DNA of 17,429 bases, from assembly GCA_030039135.1 (NCBI GenBank), contig JASHQN010000047.1, positions 1 through 17,429 of the forward strand, given 5' to 3'. Source of the stretch: Thermoplasmata archaeon (lineage in GTDB: Archaea; Thermoplasmatota; Thermoplasmata; Lutacidiplasmatales; UBA184). Below are positions 5,578 to 13,168 of the stretch, piece by piece. How positions within the stretch are numbered: the stretch's first letter is position 1; each line of letters opens with the position of its first letter. Under the pieces are notes generated by a model. It was not told where the DNA came from and did not search any database. It saw nothing but the letters and a program-made list of their open reading frames with translations. Position numbers and translations under genes: made by a program.

Positions 5578-8500
5578 GCGGCGTGCCCGGCGGACGGCGC
5601 CGGCCGAGCGCGACCGCGAGCACGACCCCGGCCCCACATCCCGCGAGCACCGGTGGCAACCAGAGCGGCACGAGCGATGCCGCGCCGCGCGGTGCCGCGG
5701 CGGTCACGACGATCGTGAACGTACGCTCGGCGGAGCGGCCGGCCGCGTCGTGGACGCTGATGTCCGCGACGAACGTGCCCGCCGTCGTGTAGGTGTGCGA
5801 CGCGTTCGCCGCGTTCGCGGAGCCGCCGTCACCGAACTCCCACTCGTACAGGTAGGGAAGCGTCCCGTCCGAGGCCGTCGCGTTGAACCGGACCACGAGG
5901 GGAGCCGTCCCGGAATCGACGCTGACGCTGGCCGCGAGCGGGAGCGGAGCGAGCGAACCGTTCGTCACGTCCACGCCGTGCGCGTCGACGGCGAGGTCGC
6001 CGAACGCGTCGGTCGCCCGCACGACCGAGGTGTAGACCCCTGCCGCATAGGTGTGGGTGACCGAATCGCCGCTGCCCATGGACCCATCGCCGAAGTCCCA
6101 GGCGACGGAGGTGGCGCCGACCCCGGCCGCGAACGCGGTCCCGGACCAAGCAAGGGGAGGGGAACCTTCGAAGGGGCTTACGGCGTCGGCCAGCACGAGC
6201 GCATCGGCCCGGGGGACGAACCCCGACGCCTCGACCGCGAAGAGGTGGGGGAGCCGGAACGTCGCGTTGTCGACGTTCCCCGAGGTCGGGAAGAACGCGG
6301 CCAGCGAGCCGTTCAGCTCGGAGTACGCAGGGTCCGTGGCGGGAGCGTAGACGGTGCGCGCGGCGGAGGGAGCGAACGCGGAGCCCCCACCTCCGAGGAA
6401 CCAGGTGACGTTCGCCGCGGTCCGCGCTCCGCCGGCCGCGACTCCCGCCGCCGAGAAGTTGACGGTGGTACCGGAGGGAACGTCCACCGCCGGGGCGATG
6501 GTGGCCGTGAGGTACGCGCCGGAGGTGCCGGGGGCGACCACATCGATCAGGAAGGCCTCGCTCGCGTTACCGTCGCCCGCATCCGACGCCTGGCCGATCG
6601 CCCAGTACCAGCCCGGGGTCGAGTAGGTCGCCTCGACCGACGGCCCGACCGCGGTCATTCCGTTGCCGAACGTCCACGCCGTAACGTTCGGGCCATAGCC
6701 GCCCGTGACGCTCGCGCGGAACACGACCGAGAGGGGGGCCGGCCCGTACGTGGGGCTCGACGCGAACGTCGCCGTGAGCGCGGGCGCGACGCTGACGAGC
6801 GTCGTGTTCAGAACGTGGGCCCCGGCGCTGTCGTTCACGTACATCGAAACGGAGAACGTCCCGGGGGACCGGAATATCGTGCAGCCGCACGCGCTCACGT
6901 ACGCGTCGGAGGCGACCAACCGCTCGGTGGTGGTACCCACGCCGCCCGAGACCCCGAAGAGGGCCGGGAAGTCCGCGGGGGCATCCCGCACCCCCGGGTG
7001 GGCGTCGGCGATGACCTCGGGAGGTCCCTCCCCGGTCGGGCACATCGGGGCGGCGGCTCCGCCGACCGCGATCGCGACCGGAGCGCCCACGGCGCCGTCC
7101 GCCGGCGTCGCCGAGTCGCTCACGACCACCGCCGCGCAGAACCCGCCGGCGAGGGGGTACGTGTGGTTGACCGACGCGGACGACGAGCCGTTGTCGAACG
7201 TGCCGTCCCCGAACCAGAAGCTGTAGGTGTACGGGGCGGTCCCGCCGGACGCGGTGGCGGTGAACCGGACCGGGCTACCGGACGCCGGCGTGGAGGTGGA
7301 CGCCGAGAGCGATACGTCGAGCACGTTGCCCCCTCCCACGAGGATCGCGACGGGGATCGAGGTCGTCAGATTGGCCGAACTGTCGAAGGCGTACGCCTGG
7401 GCGGCGTACACTCCGGCGGTCGGGTAGGTGTGCGTCACGGCCCCGTGCACGAGGTACGAGGCATTTCCGTCGCCGAAGTAGACCCCCTCGAGCGGATAGG
7501 TTCCCGTGCCGCCGGATGCGTTGACGAAAAACGTGACGGTGAGCGGCGCCGGTCCGGCGTCTTGGCTCGCGTTCAGCGCCACGTCGATCGACGAATCCAT
7601 CCTCGGGCCCTGGACGAGGCTCGGGACGAGCGCGCTCACGATCGGCGAACCGATTCCGGTCACCGGGTTCCAGCCGGGACCGGCGCTGTATCCGTTGTTC
7701 CCGCTCGTGATCTCGTGGAAATCGCTTGCGTAGTCGCTGCTCCGTAGGACGGCGTACAGGCTCGGATCGAGGAGCCCGAGCGGGCTCCCCGCTACCTGGT
7801 CGGAGATCGCGGCGATCCCCGCCCAGATCGGCGTCGCGACGCTGGTCCCGGCGACCGCTGCGGTCCGGCTGCCCTCCACGATCTCGACCCCGGGGGCCGC
7901 GATCGCGGCGACGTCGGGCGCGCCGCGCGCGGTACCGCTCGGGGCGAGGCCCTCTCCGGTCTGCCAGGCGGGACGAGGGAACGGCGAGAACCCGCCGCCC
8001 GAACCGCCCTGGTTCTCGCAGCCGGGCGACACCGCTCCGGAGTCGTTCCCGGACCAGGCGGTCTCGGACGTCCAGCTCCCGCTCAACGACGTGGACAGCA
8101 CGGTGCCCCCGACGCCGGTCACGTACGGGTCCGACGCCGGATAGTTCGTCGCGACCCCGCTCGTGCCGTCGGCGGCGCCGCAGTCGCCGGTCGCCGCGAA
8201 GACGCTGATCCCCTCGGCCGCCGCGAACTCGAGCACCGGGCTGAGGATGTCGTAGGAACCATCGGTCGATGCGTTGCAGGCCGTCGCGCAGGGCCCGGAG
8301 TACGCGTTGTAGACGCCGACGTCCGGCTCGCCCCAACTCAACGACAAGACGTTGACGGTGGCGTGGGAGACCAGATAGTCGACCGCCTCGTAGAGTCCGA
8401 CGCCCGAGTTCGGCGAGAACGTCATGTCGACCGCCGCTCCGGGAGCCATCGCATGGGCCCACTCGAGGTCCAGCGACTCCTCGACCCCCCAACCGGTCGC

Positions 8501-9436
8501 CGACGCGTTAAGGTCCGCTGTGGTTGGCACGGGATAGAGGTACTTCACTTCCGGAGCCGGGAGGCCGAACTCTGCGTCGAACGACGCGAGGTCGTTCTCG
8601 AGGTGGGACTGGTTCTCGCTCCCGTCGTAAGCGTCGACCACCCCGACGGTGGTCCCGGTCCCGTTCTTGCCGGCGGCGAGGAGGCTCGAGAAGTTGTACG
8701 CCTGATCCACCTGGCAAGGGAGCAGGTAGCCGGTACCCGAGCAGGCGGCATCGGGGCTCGCGCCAACCTCGATAGGGGTGGCCCCGGCGTTCGACGGAAC
8801 GAGCGCGGTCACGTTGCCGAGGCCGTACGCCCCGGTCCATGGGATCCCGGCGGGCAGGCTCGCCGGCGTCGGGTGGCTCACGAAGGTGCCCCCCGCCCGA
8901 GCGTAGGTGACGAACGAGGTGTGGAAGGCGGCCCCCATGCTCGCGGCCGGCCCTTGCACGTCGAGGACGAGGTGGTCTGGGCTCGTTGCGACCGAGAGCC
9001 CATACGCCCGGAAATACGTGGTCGCCGCGGCGAGAGTGCTCGCGTCGGGGCCGAACTCGCGGGCGAGACGAGATACGGACGCGTACCGATGGTACGCGAG
9101 GCTGCCGGGAGTGTACAGAGCGGTGAGATACGCCGTCAGACCTGAGGGGTTCGTGAGCCCGAGACCCACGGCGACGTTGAGCGGGGCCGTGGAGGCGAGC
9201 GGTCCCACCTCTCGAATGCCGGCCCCGCCGCCGAAGCCGGGGGCCACCTCGATCGTGGCGGGGAGTGATCCGAGGGACGCACCGGGCGTCGCGGTCGACG
9301 TGGAAGGGGCGACCGAGATGCCCGCAGGGGCCGCCGGCTCGATGCCGACCAGGACCGTGCTGGCCACGAACAGCGCGGTGAGCACGAGGAGAGCGAGGCC
9401 CCGAGTCGTCACGGTGGCCGGCGCTAGGGTGACCAC
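5567..9436 (-). CDS. Secreted, membrane-anchored sedolisin-type (S53) serine peptidase with PKD stalk
   Basis: Extracellular endopeptidase of the sedolisin/kumamolisin family, usually acid-active. Domains in order (1289 residues): N-terminal hydrophobic signal segment 13-31; pro-kumamolisin prodomain about 85-225 (YHRYASVSRLAREFGP); S53 catalytic domain about 240-605; PKD-type domains about 613-1246; C-terminal membrane anchor about 1255-1277 followed by RRRPPG. The catalytic set is complete: E319 and D323 in VEESLDLEWAHAMAPG, oxyanion Asp D418 in ATGDCG, and nucleophile S532 in AGTSVATP. Many N-x-S/T sites fit a glycosylated surface protein. The Ca2+-site region reads FHEI...GPGWNPVTG, where the family normally has Asp at both key places. 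Start: GTG 9436 gives the longest sensible N-terminus; GTG 9412 (VTTRGLALL) is about 32 bases behind a TATA-like CATATG and is equally possible. Likely role: degrading external protein for peptide uptake (inference). Confidence 0.93.
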   Translation of the reverse strand: MVTLAPATVTTRGLALLVLTALFVASTVLVGIEPAAPAGISVAPSTSTATPGASLGSLPATIEVAPGFGGGAGIREVGPLASTAPLNVAVGLGLTNPSGLTAYLTALYTPGSLAYHRYASVSRLAREFGPDASTLAAATTYFRAYGLSVATSPDHLVLDVQGPAASMGAAFHTSFVTYARAGGTFVSHPTPASLPAGIPWTGAYGLGNVTALVPSNAGATPIEVGASPDAACSGTGYLLPCQVDQAYNFSSLLAAGKNGTGTTVGVVDAYDGSENQSHLENDLASFDAEFGLPAPEVKYLYPVPTTADLNASATGWGVEESLDLEWAHAMAPGAAVDMTFSPNSGVGLYEAVDYLVSHATVNVLSLSWGEPDVGVYNAYSGPCATACNASTDGSYDILSPVLEFAAAEGISVFAATGDCGAADGTSGVATNYPASDPYVTGVGGTVLSTSLSGSWTSETAWSGNDSGAVSPGCENQGGSGGGFSPFPRPAWQTGEGLAPSGTARGAPDVAAIAAPGVEIVEGSRTAAVAGTSVATPIWAGIAAISDQVAGSPLGLLDPSLYAVLRSSDYASDFHEITSGNNGYSAGPGWNPVTGIGSPIVSALVPSLVQGPRMDSSIDVALNASQDAGPAPLTVTFFVNASGGTGTYPLEGVYFGDGNASYLVHGAVTHTYPTAGVYAAQAYAFDSSANLTTSIPVAILVGGGNVLDVSLSASTSTPASGSPVRFTATASGGTAPYTYSFWFGDGTFDNGSSSASVNHTYPLAGGFCAAVVVSDSATPADGAVGAPVAIAVGGAAAPMCPTGEGPPEVIADAHPGVRDAPADFPALFGVSGGVGTTTERLVASDAYVSACGCTIFRSPGTFSVSMYVNDSAGAHVLNTTLVSVAPALTATFASSPTYGPAPLSVVFRASVTGGYGPNVTAWTFGNGMTAVGPSVEATYSTPGWYWAIGQASDAGDGNASEAFLIDVVAPGTSGAYLTATIAPAVDVPSGTTVNFSAAGVAAGGARTAANVTWFLGGGGSAFAPSAARTVYAPATDPAYSELNGSLAAFFPTSGNVDNATFRLPHLFAVEASGFVPRADALVLADAVSPFEGSPPLAWSGTAFAAGVGATSVAWDFGDGSMGSGDSVTHTYAAGVYTSVVRATDAFGDLAVDAHGVDVTNGSLAPLPLAASVSVDSGTAPLVVRFNATASDGTLPYLYEWEFGDGGSANAANASHTYTTAGTFVADISVHDAAGRSAERTFTIVVTAAAPRGAASLVPLWLPPVLAGCGAGVVLAVALGRRRPPGTPPSP
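5699..7600 (-). repeat. PKD-like domain array in the S53 protease
   Basis: Five repeats of the PKD beta-sandwich fold are marked by a W/Y-x-FGDG-like core: VYFGDG, FWFGDG, WTFGNG, WDFGDG and WEFGDG at about residues 654, 742, 923, 1115 and 1201. Four of them are followed by an HTY or ATY motif. Between the second and third cores lies a degenerate unit (about 805-883) without FGDG but with CGC near residue 850. Between the third and fourth is an unassigned stretch (about 970-1070). The array is a spacer or carbohydrate/protein-binding stalk between the catalytic domain and the membrane anchor. Confidence 0.8.
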
Positions 9437-9516
9437 CTACCCATATGCTTACGCCCATCCGCGGGCGGTCCGCAAGGGTTGATTACCACGCCGGGTCGTG
9501 ATGTCGGAGGGATCGC
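9437..9516. promoter_or_regulatory. Divergent promoter region between S53 and M50 protease genes
   Basis: This 80-base spacer holds two AT-richer patches: CATATG around 9442-9447 and TTGATTACC around 9479-9487. The first, read on the - strand, could place an S53 mRNA start near 9412-9417. The second, read on the + strand, would place a start near 9508, just before the M50 start codon. GGAGGG at 9506-9511 lies 5 bases before the M50 GTG and is a good SD. Assignments are by eye. Confidence 0.4.
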
Positions 9517-10851
9517 GTGAACCCGTACCTCGGTTACGAGATCGCGTTCCTGGTCGTCGTCGCCTACGCGATCGTGGTCTACGTCCTCTACCGCGCGGGC
9601 CGGATCGGTCCGGAGCGGGCGATCTCCCTCCTCGGACCCGCGCTGATGATCAAGACCAAGAAGGGCTTGGCGGCGCTCGACCGCTGGGGCCGCTTCAAGC
9701 GCTTCTGGACGCGGGCCGCGGACCTCGGGATCGCGCTCGCGGCGATCGCGATGGCCGCCATCGTGATCCTCCTCCTCGTCGACGCCGTGATCTCGACGCG
9801 GATCTCCCCGTCGATGGCGCCACCGGTCACCGAGGCGCTCGGCCTGCCGGGCATCAACCCGATCATCCCCATCGGCTACGGGATCCTCGCTCTCGTGGTC
9901 GGCGTCGTCCTCCACGAGCTCGCCCACGGCGTCGTCGCTCGGTCCCAAGGCATCGGGGTGAAGTCGATCGGGATCCTCTGGTGCGTCATCCCGGTCGGGG
10001 CGTTCGTCGAGCAGGACGACGTCGAGATGCAGGCCGCCTCGCGCCGGAGTCGCGACCGCGTCGCCGCCGCCGGGGTCCTCGCCAACTTCGTCCTAACGGT
10101 CGTTTTCTTCGTCGCGCTCTCCCTCCTCGTCTCCGGTTCGGTGGCACCGAACGCGAACGGGGTCGGGGTCGCCTACGTCGAGCCGAACACTCCGGCGGCG
10201 AACGCGTCCCTCGCCGCCGGCGACATCATCACGTCGATCAACGGGACCTCGACCACGACCGATGCCGCCTTCGAGAGCGCACTCACGACGACCGTCCCGG
10301 GCGAGAACGTCACGGTCGTCTACTTCTCGGCGAGTTCGTCGTCGGTCGTCACGGTCCACGTCACGCTCGCCCCGAGCCCGACGGTCCAGGGCCGGGGCTT
10401 CCTCGGGGTCGCCGTGACGTTCCTCACTCCGTCCGAGCTCAAGGGGACGCTCGTCTGGCCGCTGGGCAGCTCCTCGGGGCCGGCCACCGGTGCCCTCGAC
10501 TGGCTCGTGCTACCGCTCGCGACCCTCGAACCGGTCGGGGGATCGACCGCGGCGTACTTCCACGTCACCGGGCCCGCCTCCGCGCTCGGTTCCTCGTGGT
10601 TCTGGATCATCGCGAACGTCCTCTACTGGCTCGCATGGCTGAACCTTCTCCTCGGACTTTCGAACGCGCTGCCGCTCGTCCCCCTCGACGGGGGCCTCCT
10701 GTTCCGGGACTTCGCCGCGTCGGTCGCGGCCCGGTTCCGAGCCGGGTGGTCGGCGGCCCGGCTCGATGAGTTCGGCAGCCGGGCCGTGACCGCCTCCTCG
10801 CTCATCATCGTCCTGCTCCTCGTATGGCAGTTCGTCGTGCCGCGGCTCTAG
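9517..10851 (+). CDS. Site-2 protease-type intramembrane metallopeptidase (M50) with PDZ domain
   Basis: Zinc metalloprotease that cuts membrane-spanning substrates in regulated intramembrane proteolysis. It has 444 residues with several membrane helices (about 7-25, 70-92, 118-140, 185-205, 360-382, 425-442). HELAH at 133-137 gives two Zn-binding His and the catalytic Glu; NALPLVPLDGG at 383-393 gives the third Zn ligand, D391. A PDZ-like domain (about 212-285, EPNTPAANASLAAGDIITSING) sits between the two catalytic halves, as in many S2P proteins. The GTG start is chosen for the SD GGAGGG 5 bases upstream. The gene is divergent from the S53 protease and overlaps priL by 28 bases, so priL may be translationally coupled to it. 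Its substrate is unknown; membrane-bound transcription factors or signal-peptide remnants are usual for the family. Confidence 0.94.
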   Translation: MNPYLGYEIAFLVVVAYAIVVYVLYRAGRIGPERAISLLGPALMIKTKKGLAALDRWGRFKRFWTRAADLGIALAAIAMAAIVILLLVDAVISTRISPSMAPPVTEALGLPGINPIIPIGYGILALVVGVVLHELAHGVVARSQGIGVKSIGILWCVIPVGAFVEQDDVEMQAASRRSRDRVAAAGVLANFVLTVVFFVALSLLVSGSVAPNANGVGVAYVEPNTPAANASLAAGDIITSINGTSTTTDAAFESALTTTVPGENVTVVYFSASSSSVVTVHVTLAPSPTVQGRGFLGVAVTFLTPSELKGTLVWPLGSSSGPATGALDWLVLPLATLEPVGGSTAAYFHVTGPASALGSSWFWIIANVLYWLAWLNLLLGLSNALPLVPLDGGLLFRDFAASVAARFRAGWSAARLDEFGSRAVTASSLIIVLLLVWQFVVPRL

Positions 10852-12017
10852 ACACCCGCTCGCTCTTCGCGGAGTACCCGTTCCTCGCGGGGGCGGAGTC
10901 GTTGCTCGCGGGCGAGCGGGTGTCGGTCCGCTCGCTGCTCGAGGACGCGTCCTACGCGCGGGCCCGGGCGATCGGCCGCGCGCGCGTGCTCGCGGCCGCG
11001 GACGACCCGCGGGCGAGCCGGGACCTCGGGGAGATCGCCGGCGCCGAAGCCGACGTACGCTACCTGTCGTTCCTCTTCGCCCAGATCCTGCTCGCGGCCA
11101 GCCCCTCCGCCGCGCCGCTGCGTCGCTGGGCCGTCGCCGAGGCGAAACGGGCGCACGCCCGACTCGCCGACGTCCCGGCCGAGGAGCTCATCGAGGTCGC
11201 TCGTCGGCTCGGCTTCGCGATGGAGGTGATCGAAGGGGAACGGATCGCGGTACCGCTCGTCGACTACCTTCGACTCGCGGTCCCGATCCGGGAGGCGGAC
11301 TTCCGTCTCCCGCGCCAGGACCTCGACCGGGGTCGCGTGCTCATCGGCCGGGTCCGCGCCGCCCGTCTCGTTCAGGAAGCGATCCGCCTCCGACTCTCGC
11401 TCCCCGTGCCGCTCGCGGACGACGCTCGGGACGCCGTCCGCGGACAGGAGCGTGAGACGCTCGCAACGCTCGCCGCGCGTACGCCGGTGCCCGTCGCCCG
11501 CCCGGGCGCCGGGCTCGGCGCGATCCGCCCCGAGCTGTTTCCCCCGTGCATCCGGAAGATGCAGCGGATGCTCCAGGCCGGCGAGAACCTCTCCCACTCC
11601 GGGCGGTTCTGCCTCGCCGCGTTCTTGCACCGGGCGGGCGCCGACTTCGAGACGATCGTCGACGCGTACCGCGGAGCGCCCGACTTCGACGAGGCGGTCA
11701 CTCGCTACCAGGTCGAGCACATCACCGGGCACGATGGGGGGCGAGGGTACACGCCACCGGAGTGCGACACCCTGCGCAGCCATGGGCTCTGCTTCCGGGA
11801 CGGGGACCCGAGCGCGGTCCTTCCGCTCGACCGCGAGCGCGACGAACGCTGCTTCGAACCCACGCTCCGTCACCCCCTGCAGTACTATCGGCGACGAGGG
11901 GGACGCCTGACCGAGGCGGACGCGGTCGTTCGGCCCTCGAGCGCTACGGGGCCGGAGGAAGGGCGCGGTACACCCGGAGCGCCCGGGAGATCGCGGTCCA
12001 CTGGCCCGCGACGATGA
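10824..12017 (+). CDS. priL: DNA primase large subunit PriL (4Fe-4S)
   Basis: Regulatory subunit of the archaeal-eukaryotic heterodimeric primase; it binds PriS and the initiating nucleotide/template and helps start RNA primers. The C-terminal Fe-S domain is clear: C242 (FPPCIRKM), C314 and C323 (CDTLRSHGLC) and C343 (ERCF) are the four cluster ligands, with HSGRFCLAAFLHRAG and TRYQVEHITG between them as in the family. The conserved end HPLQYYRRR is at about 350-358; the 39 residues after it are low-complexity and antisense to the end of the convergent lipid gene (74-base overlap), so they are probably unstructured read-on. The ATG at 10824 lies inside the end of the M50 gene. No priS is in the window. 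The N-terminal half is helical and divergent, as usual. Confidence 0.93.
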   Translation: MAVRRAAALDTRSLFAEYPFLAGAESLLAGERVSVRSLLEDASYARARAIGRARVLAAADDPRASRDLGEIAGAEADVRYLSFLFAQILLAASPSAAPLRRWAVAEAKRAHARLADVPAEELIEVARRLGFAMEVIEGERIAVPLVDYLRLAVPIREADFRLPRQDLDRGRVLIGRVRAARLVQEAIRLRLSLPVPLADDARDAVRGQERETLATLAARTPVPVARPGAGLGAIRPELFPPCIRKMQRMLQAGENLSHSGRFCLAAFLHRAGADFETIVDAYRGAPDFDEAVTRYQVEHITGHDGGRGYTPPECDTLRSHGLCFRDGDPSAVLPLDRERDERCFEPTLRHPLQYYRRRGGRLTEADAVVRPSSATGPEEGRGTPGAPGRSRSTGPRR

Positions 12018-12606
12018 AGTACGCGAACGCGACGTCGATGACCGTGAACTCGATGCCGAGGGCATGGAAATGCGCCCACGGCTCGGTCGGCGCCCAGGGC
12101 CAGGGGAGCGACCAGTCGAACTCGAGGAACATCGCGACCGCGAGCACGACGAGCCGGTCGGCCCGCGAGAGCAGCCCCCCGTAGAGGCGCCCCAATCCGA
12201 CCGCTTGTGCCTGGGTCCCCATGTAGCTCGTCAATAGCAGGCTCACGAGCGCGAGGAGCGCGACGATCGGGTTCGCGAATCCCGAGACGGCGATCCCGAG
12301 GACGAGGAAGACGTCGGCGTAGCGGTCGACGACGTGGTCGAGGAGGTCGCCGCGGACGGACGTCCGTCCGGTGGCCCGGGCGACCTCGCCGTCGAGCACG
12401 TCGAAGACCCCGGCCAAGAAGATCAGGAGCGCGACCGGAAGGAAGAGGAGCGGGCTCGTCCAGCGTACGACGGCCGCGACGACCGCCCCGGCCCCCGCGA
12501 GACCGAGCGCGGTCCACGAGAGCTGCGCCGGGGTCCACGAAAGGAACGGTCGCCGCAGTCGGGCGAGGTACGGGGCGAGCCGGGCCCGGTATCCCTCGAG
12601 CACCAT
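11944..12606 (-). CDS. CDP-alcohol phosphatidyltransferase, archaetidylinositol-phosphate-synthase-like
   Basis: Integral membrane enzyme that moves a lipid phosphate from CDP-archaeol to an alcohol head group. The family signature D-x2-D-G-x2-A-R-x8-G-x3-D-x3-D is intact (D69, D72, G73, A76, R77, G86, D90, D94), binding the CDP group through divalent metal. About six hydrophobic segments span the 220 residues, the usual size. An archaetidylinositol phosphate synthase role is most likely in archaea (known of close families), but archaetidylglycerol phosphate or serine head groups cannot be excluded by eye. ATG 12606 is preferred, 8 bases after the kinase stop with GAGGT about 10 bases upstream; GTG 12651 would extend it by 15 residues into the previous gene. 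It is the last gene of the csl4 operon; its 3' end overlaps the priL tail on the opposite strand. Confidence 0.9.
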   Translation of the reverse strand: MVLEGYRARLAPYLARLRRPFLSWTPAQLSWTALGLAGAGAVVAAVVRWTSPLLFLPVALLIFLAGVFDVLDGEVARATGRTSVRGDLLDHVVDRYADVFLVLGIAVSGFANPIVALLALVSLLLTSYMGTQAQAVGLGRLYGGLLSRADRLVVLAVAMFLEFDWSLPWPWAPTEPWAHFHALGIEFTVIDVAFAYFIVAGQWTAISRALRVYRALPPAP

Positions 12607-12614
12607 CGGCAGCC

Positions 12615-13160
12615 CTACCTCGACCAGTCCAAAAGATGCTTCGTCACCCACGGGTCCGAAAGCCAGTCGATGCGGCCGTACGAGGAGGGGCCGTCCCGAC
12701 GCAGGCGTTCGGCCACTTCCCGGGCGACGCGGTGTGCCGTTCGGCCCGTGGTATCGATCTCGTAGATGCGACGGCCGGGCCGGCGCGCCTCGGCGAGGAC
12801 GACGTCGAGGGCCTCGGCGAGGAGGTTCTCGCGACGGTCTGCGAGCGACGCGGGCCGGCCGCGTTCCAGGCGTCGCTCGAGCTCCCGGGGGTGGCAGCGG
12901 AGCACCACGACGTGCCGCATTGGCAGCAGGTGGGACAGGTGACCCACGACGAGATCGACGCTCGGGAGACCTCGGCCGGGCCGGACGCCGCGGCGAAGCG
13001 CCGCCACGTCCACCTCCACCCCTCCGCCCCTGGTCCGCGCGACCCCCACGATCCGAGCGAGGTCGGCCACCTCGATCGAGCGGAACCGCGGGGCGAGGGC
13101 CGCGGCGACCGAGCTTTTGCCGGTCCCGGGCGTCCCGGTCAGCGCGAACGGGGCGACCAT
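12615..13160 (-). CDS. AK6/Fap7-type adenylate kinase-like NTPase
   Basis: P-loop kinase of the archaeal/eukaryotic AK6 (hCINAP/Fap7) family. Members show adenylate kinase/ATPase activity, and the eukaryotic ones act in small-subunit ribosome maturation with Rps14 (established knowledge). The 181 residues are typical. Walker A is GTPGTGKSS (9-17). VDLVVGHLSHLLP (68-80) corresponds to the AMP-binding/H-x-S region, LRCHPRELERRLERG follows as the LID-like part, and YEIDTTGRT (133-141) fits the family's late motif. The ATG at 13160 is used because the frame upstream is only Arg-rich antisense-like sequence and the glyA-like gene ends 8 bases before. It lies in the same operon as csl4, which agrees with a role near RNA metabolism. 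Confidence 0.88.
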   Translation of the reverse strand: MVAPFALTGTPGTGKSSVAAALAPRFRSIEVADLARIVGVARTRGGGVEVDVAALRRGVRPGRGLPSVDLVVGHLSHLLPMRHVVVLRCHPRELERRLERGRPASLADRRENLLAEALDVVLAEARRPGRRIYEIDTTGRTAHRVAREVAERLRRDGPSSYGRIDWLSDPWVTKHLLDWSR

Positions 13161-13168
13161 CCTCGTCC

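Noticed and set aside
4096..5637. Open frame of 513 codons on the - strand opposite rtcB
   Set aside because: Shadow of rtcB, whose catalytic motifs are complete.
5423..7747. Long open frame of 774 codons on the + strand
   Set aside because: Antisense to the S53 protease; Arg/Gly/Asp-rich with no motifs, an artefact of high GC codon use in the real gene.
9442..9447. ATG inside CATATG as a start for the S53 protease
   Set aside because: It is out of frame with the signal segment; the patch is better read as a TATA-like box.
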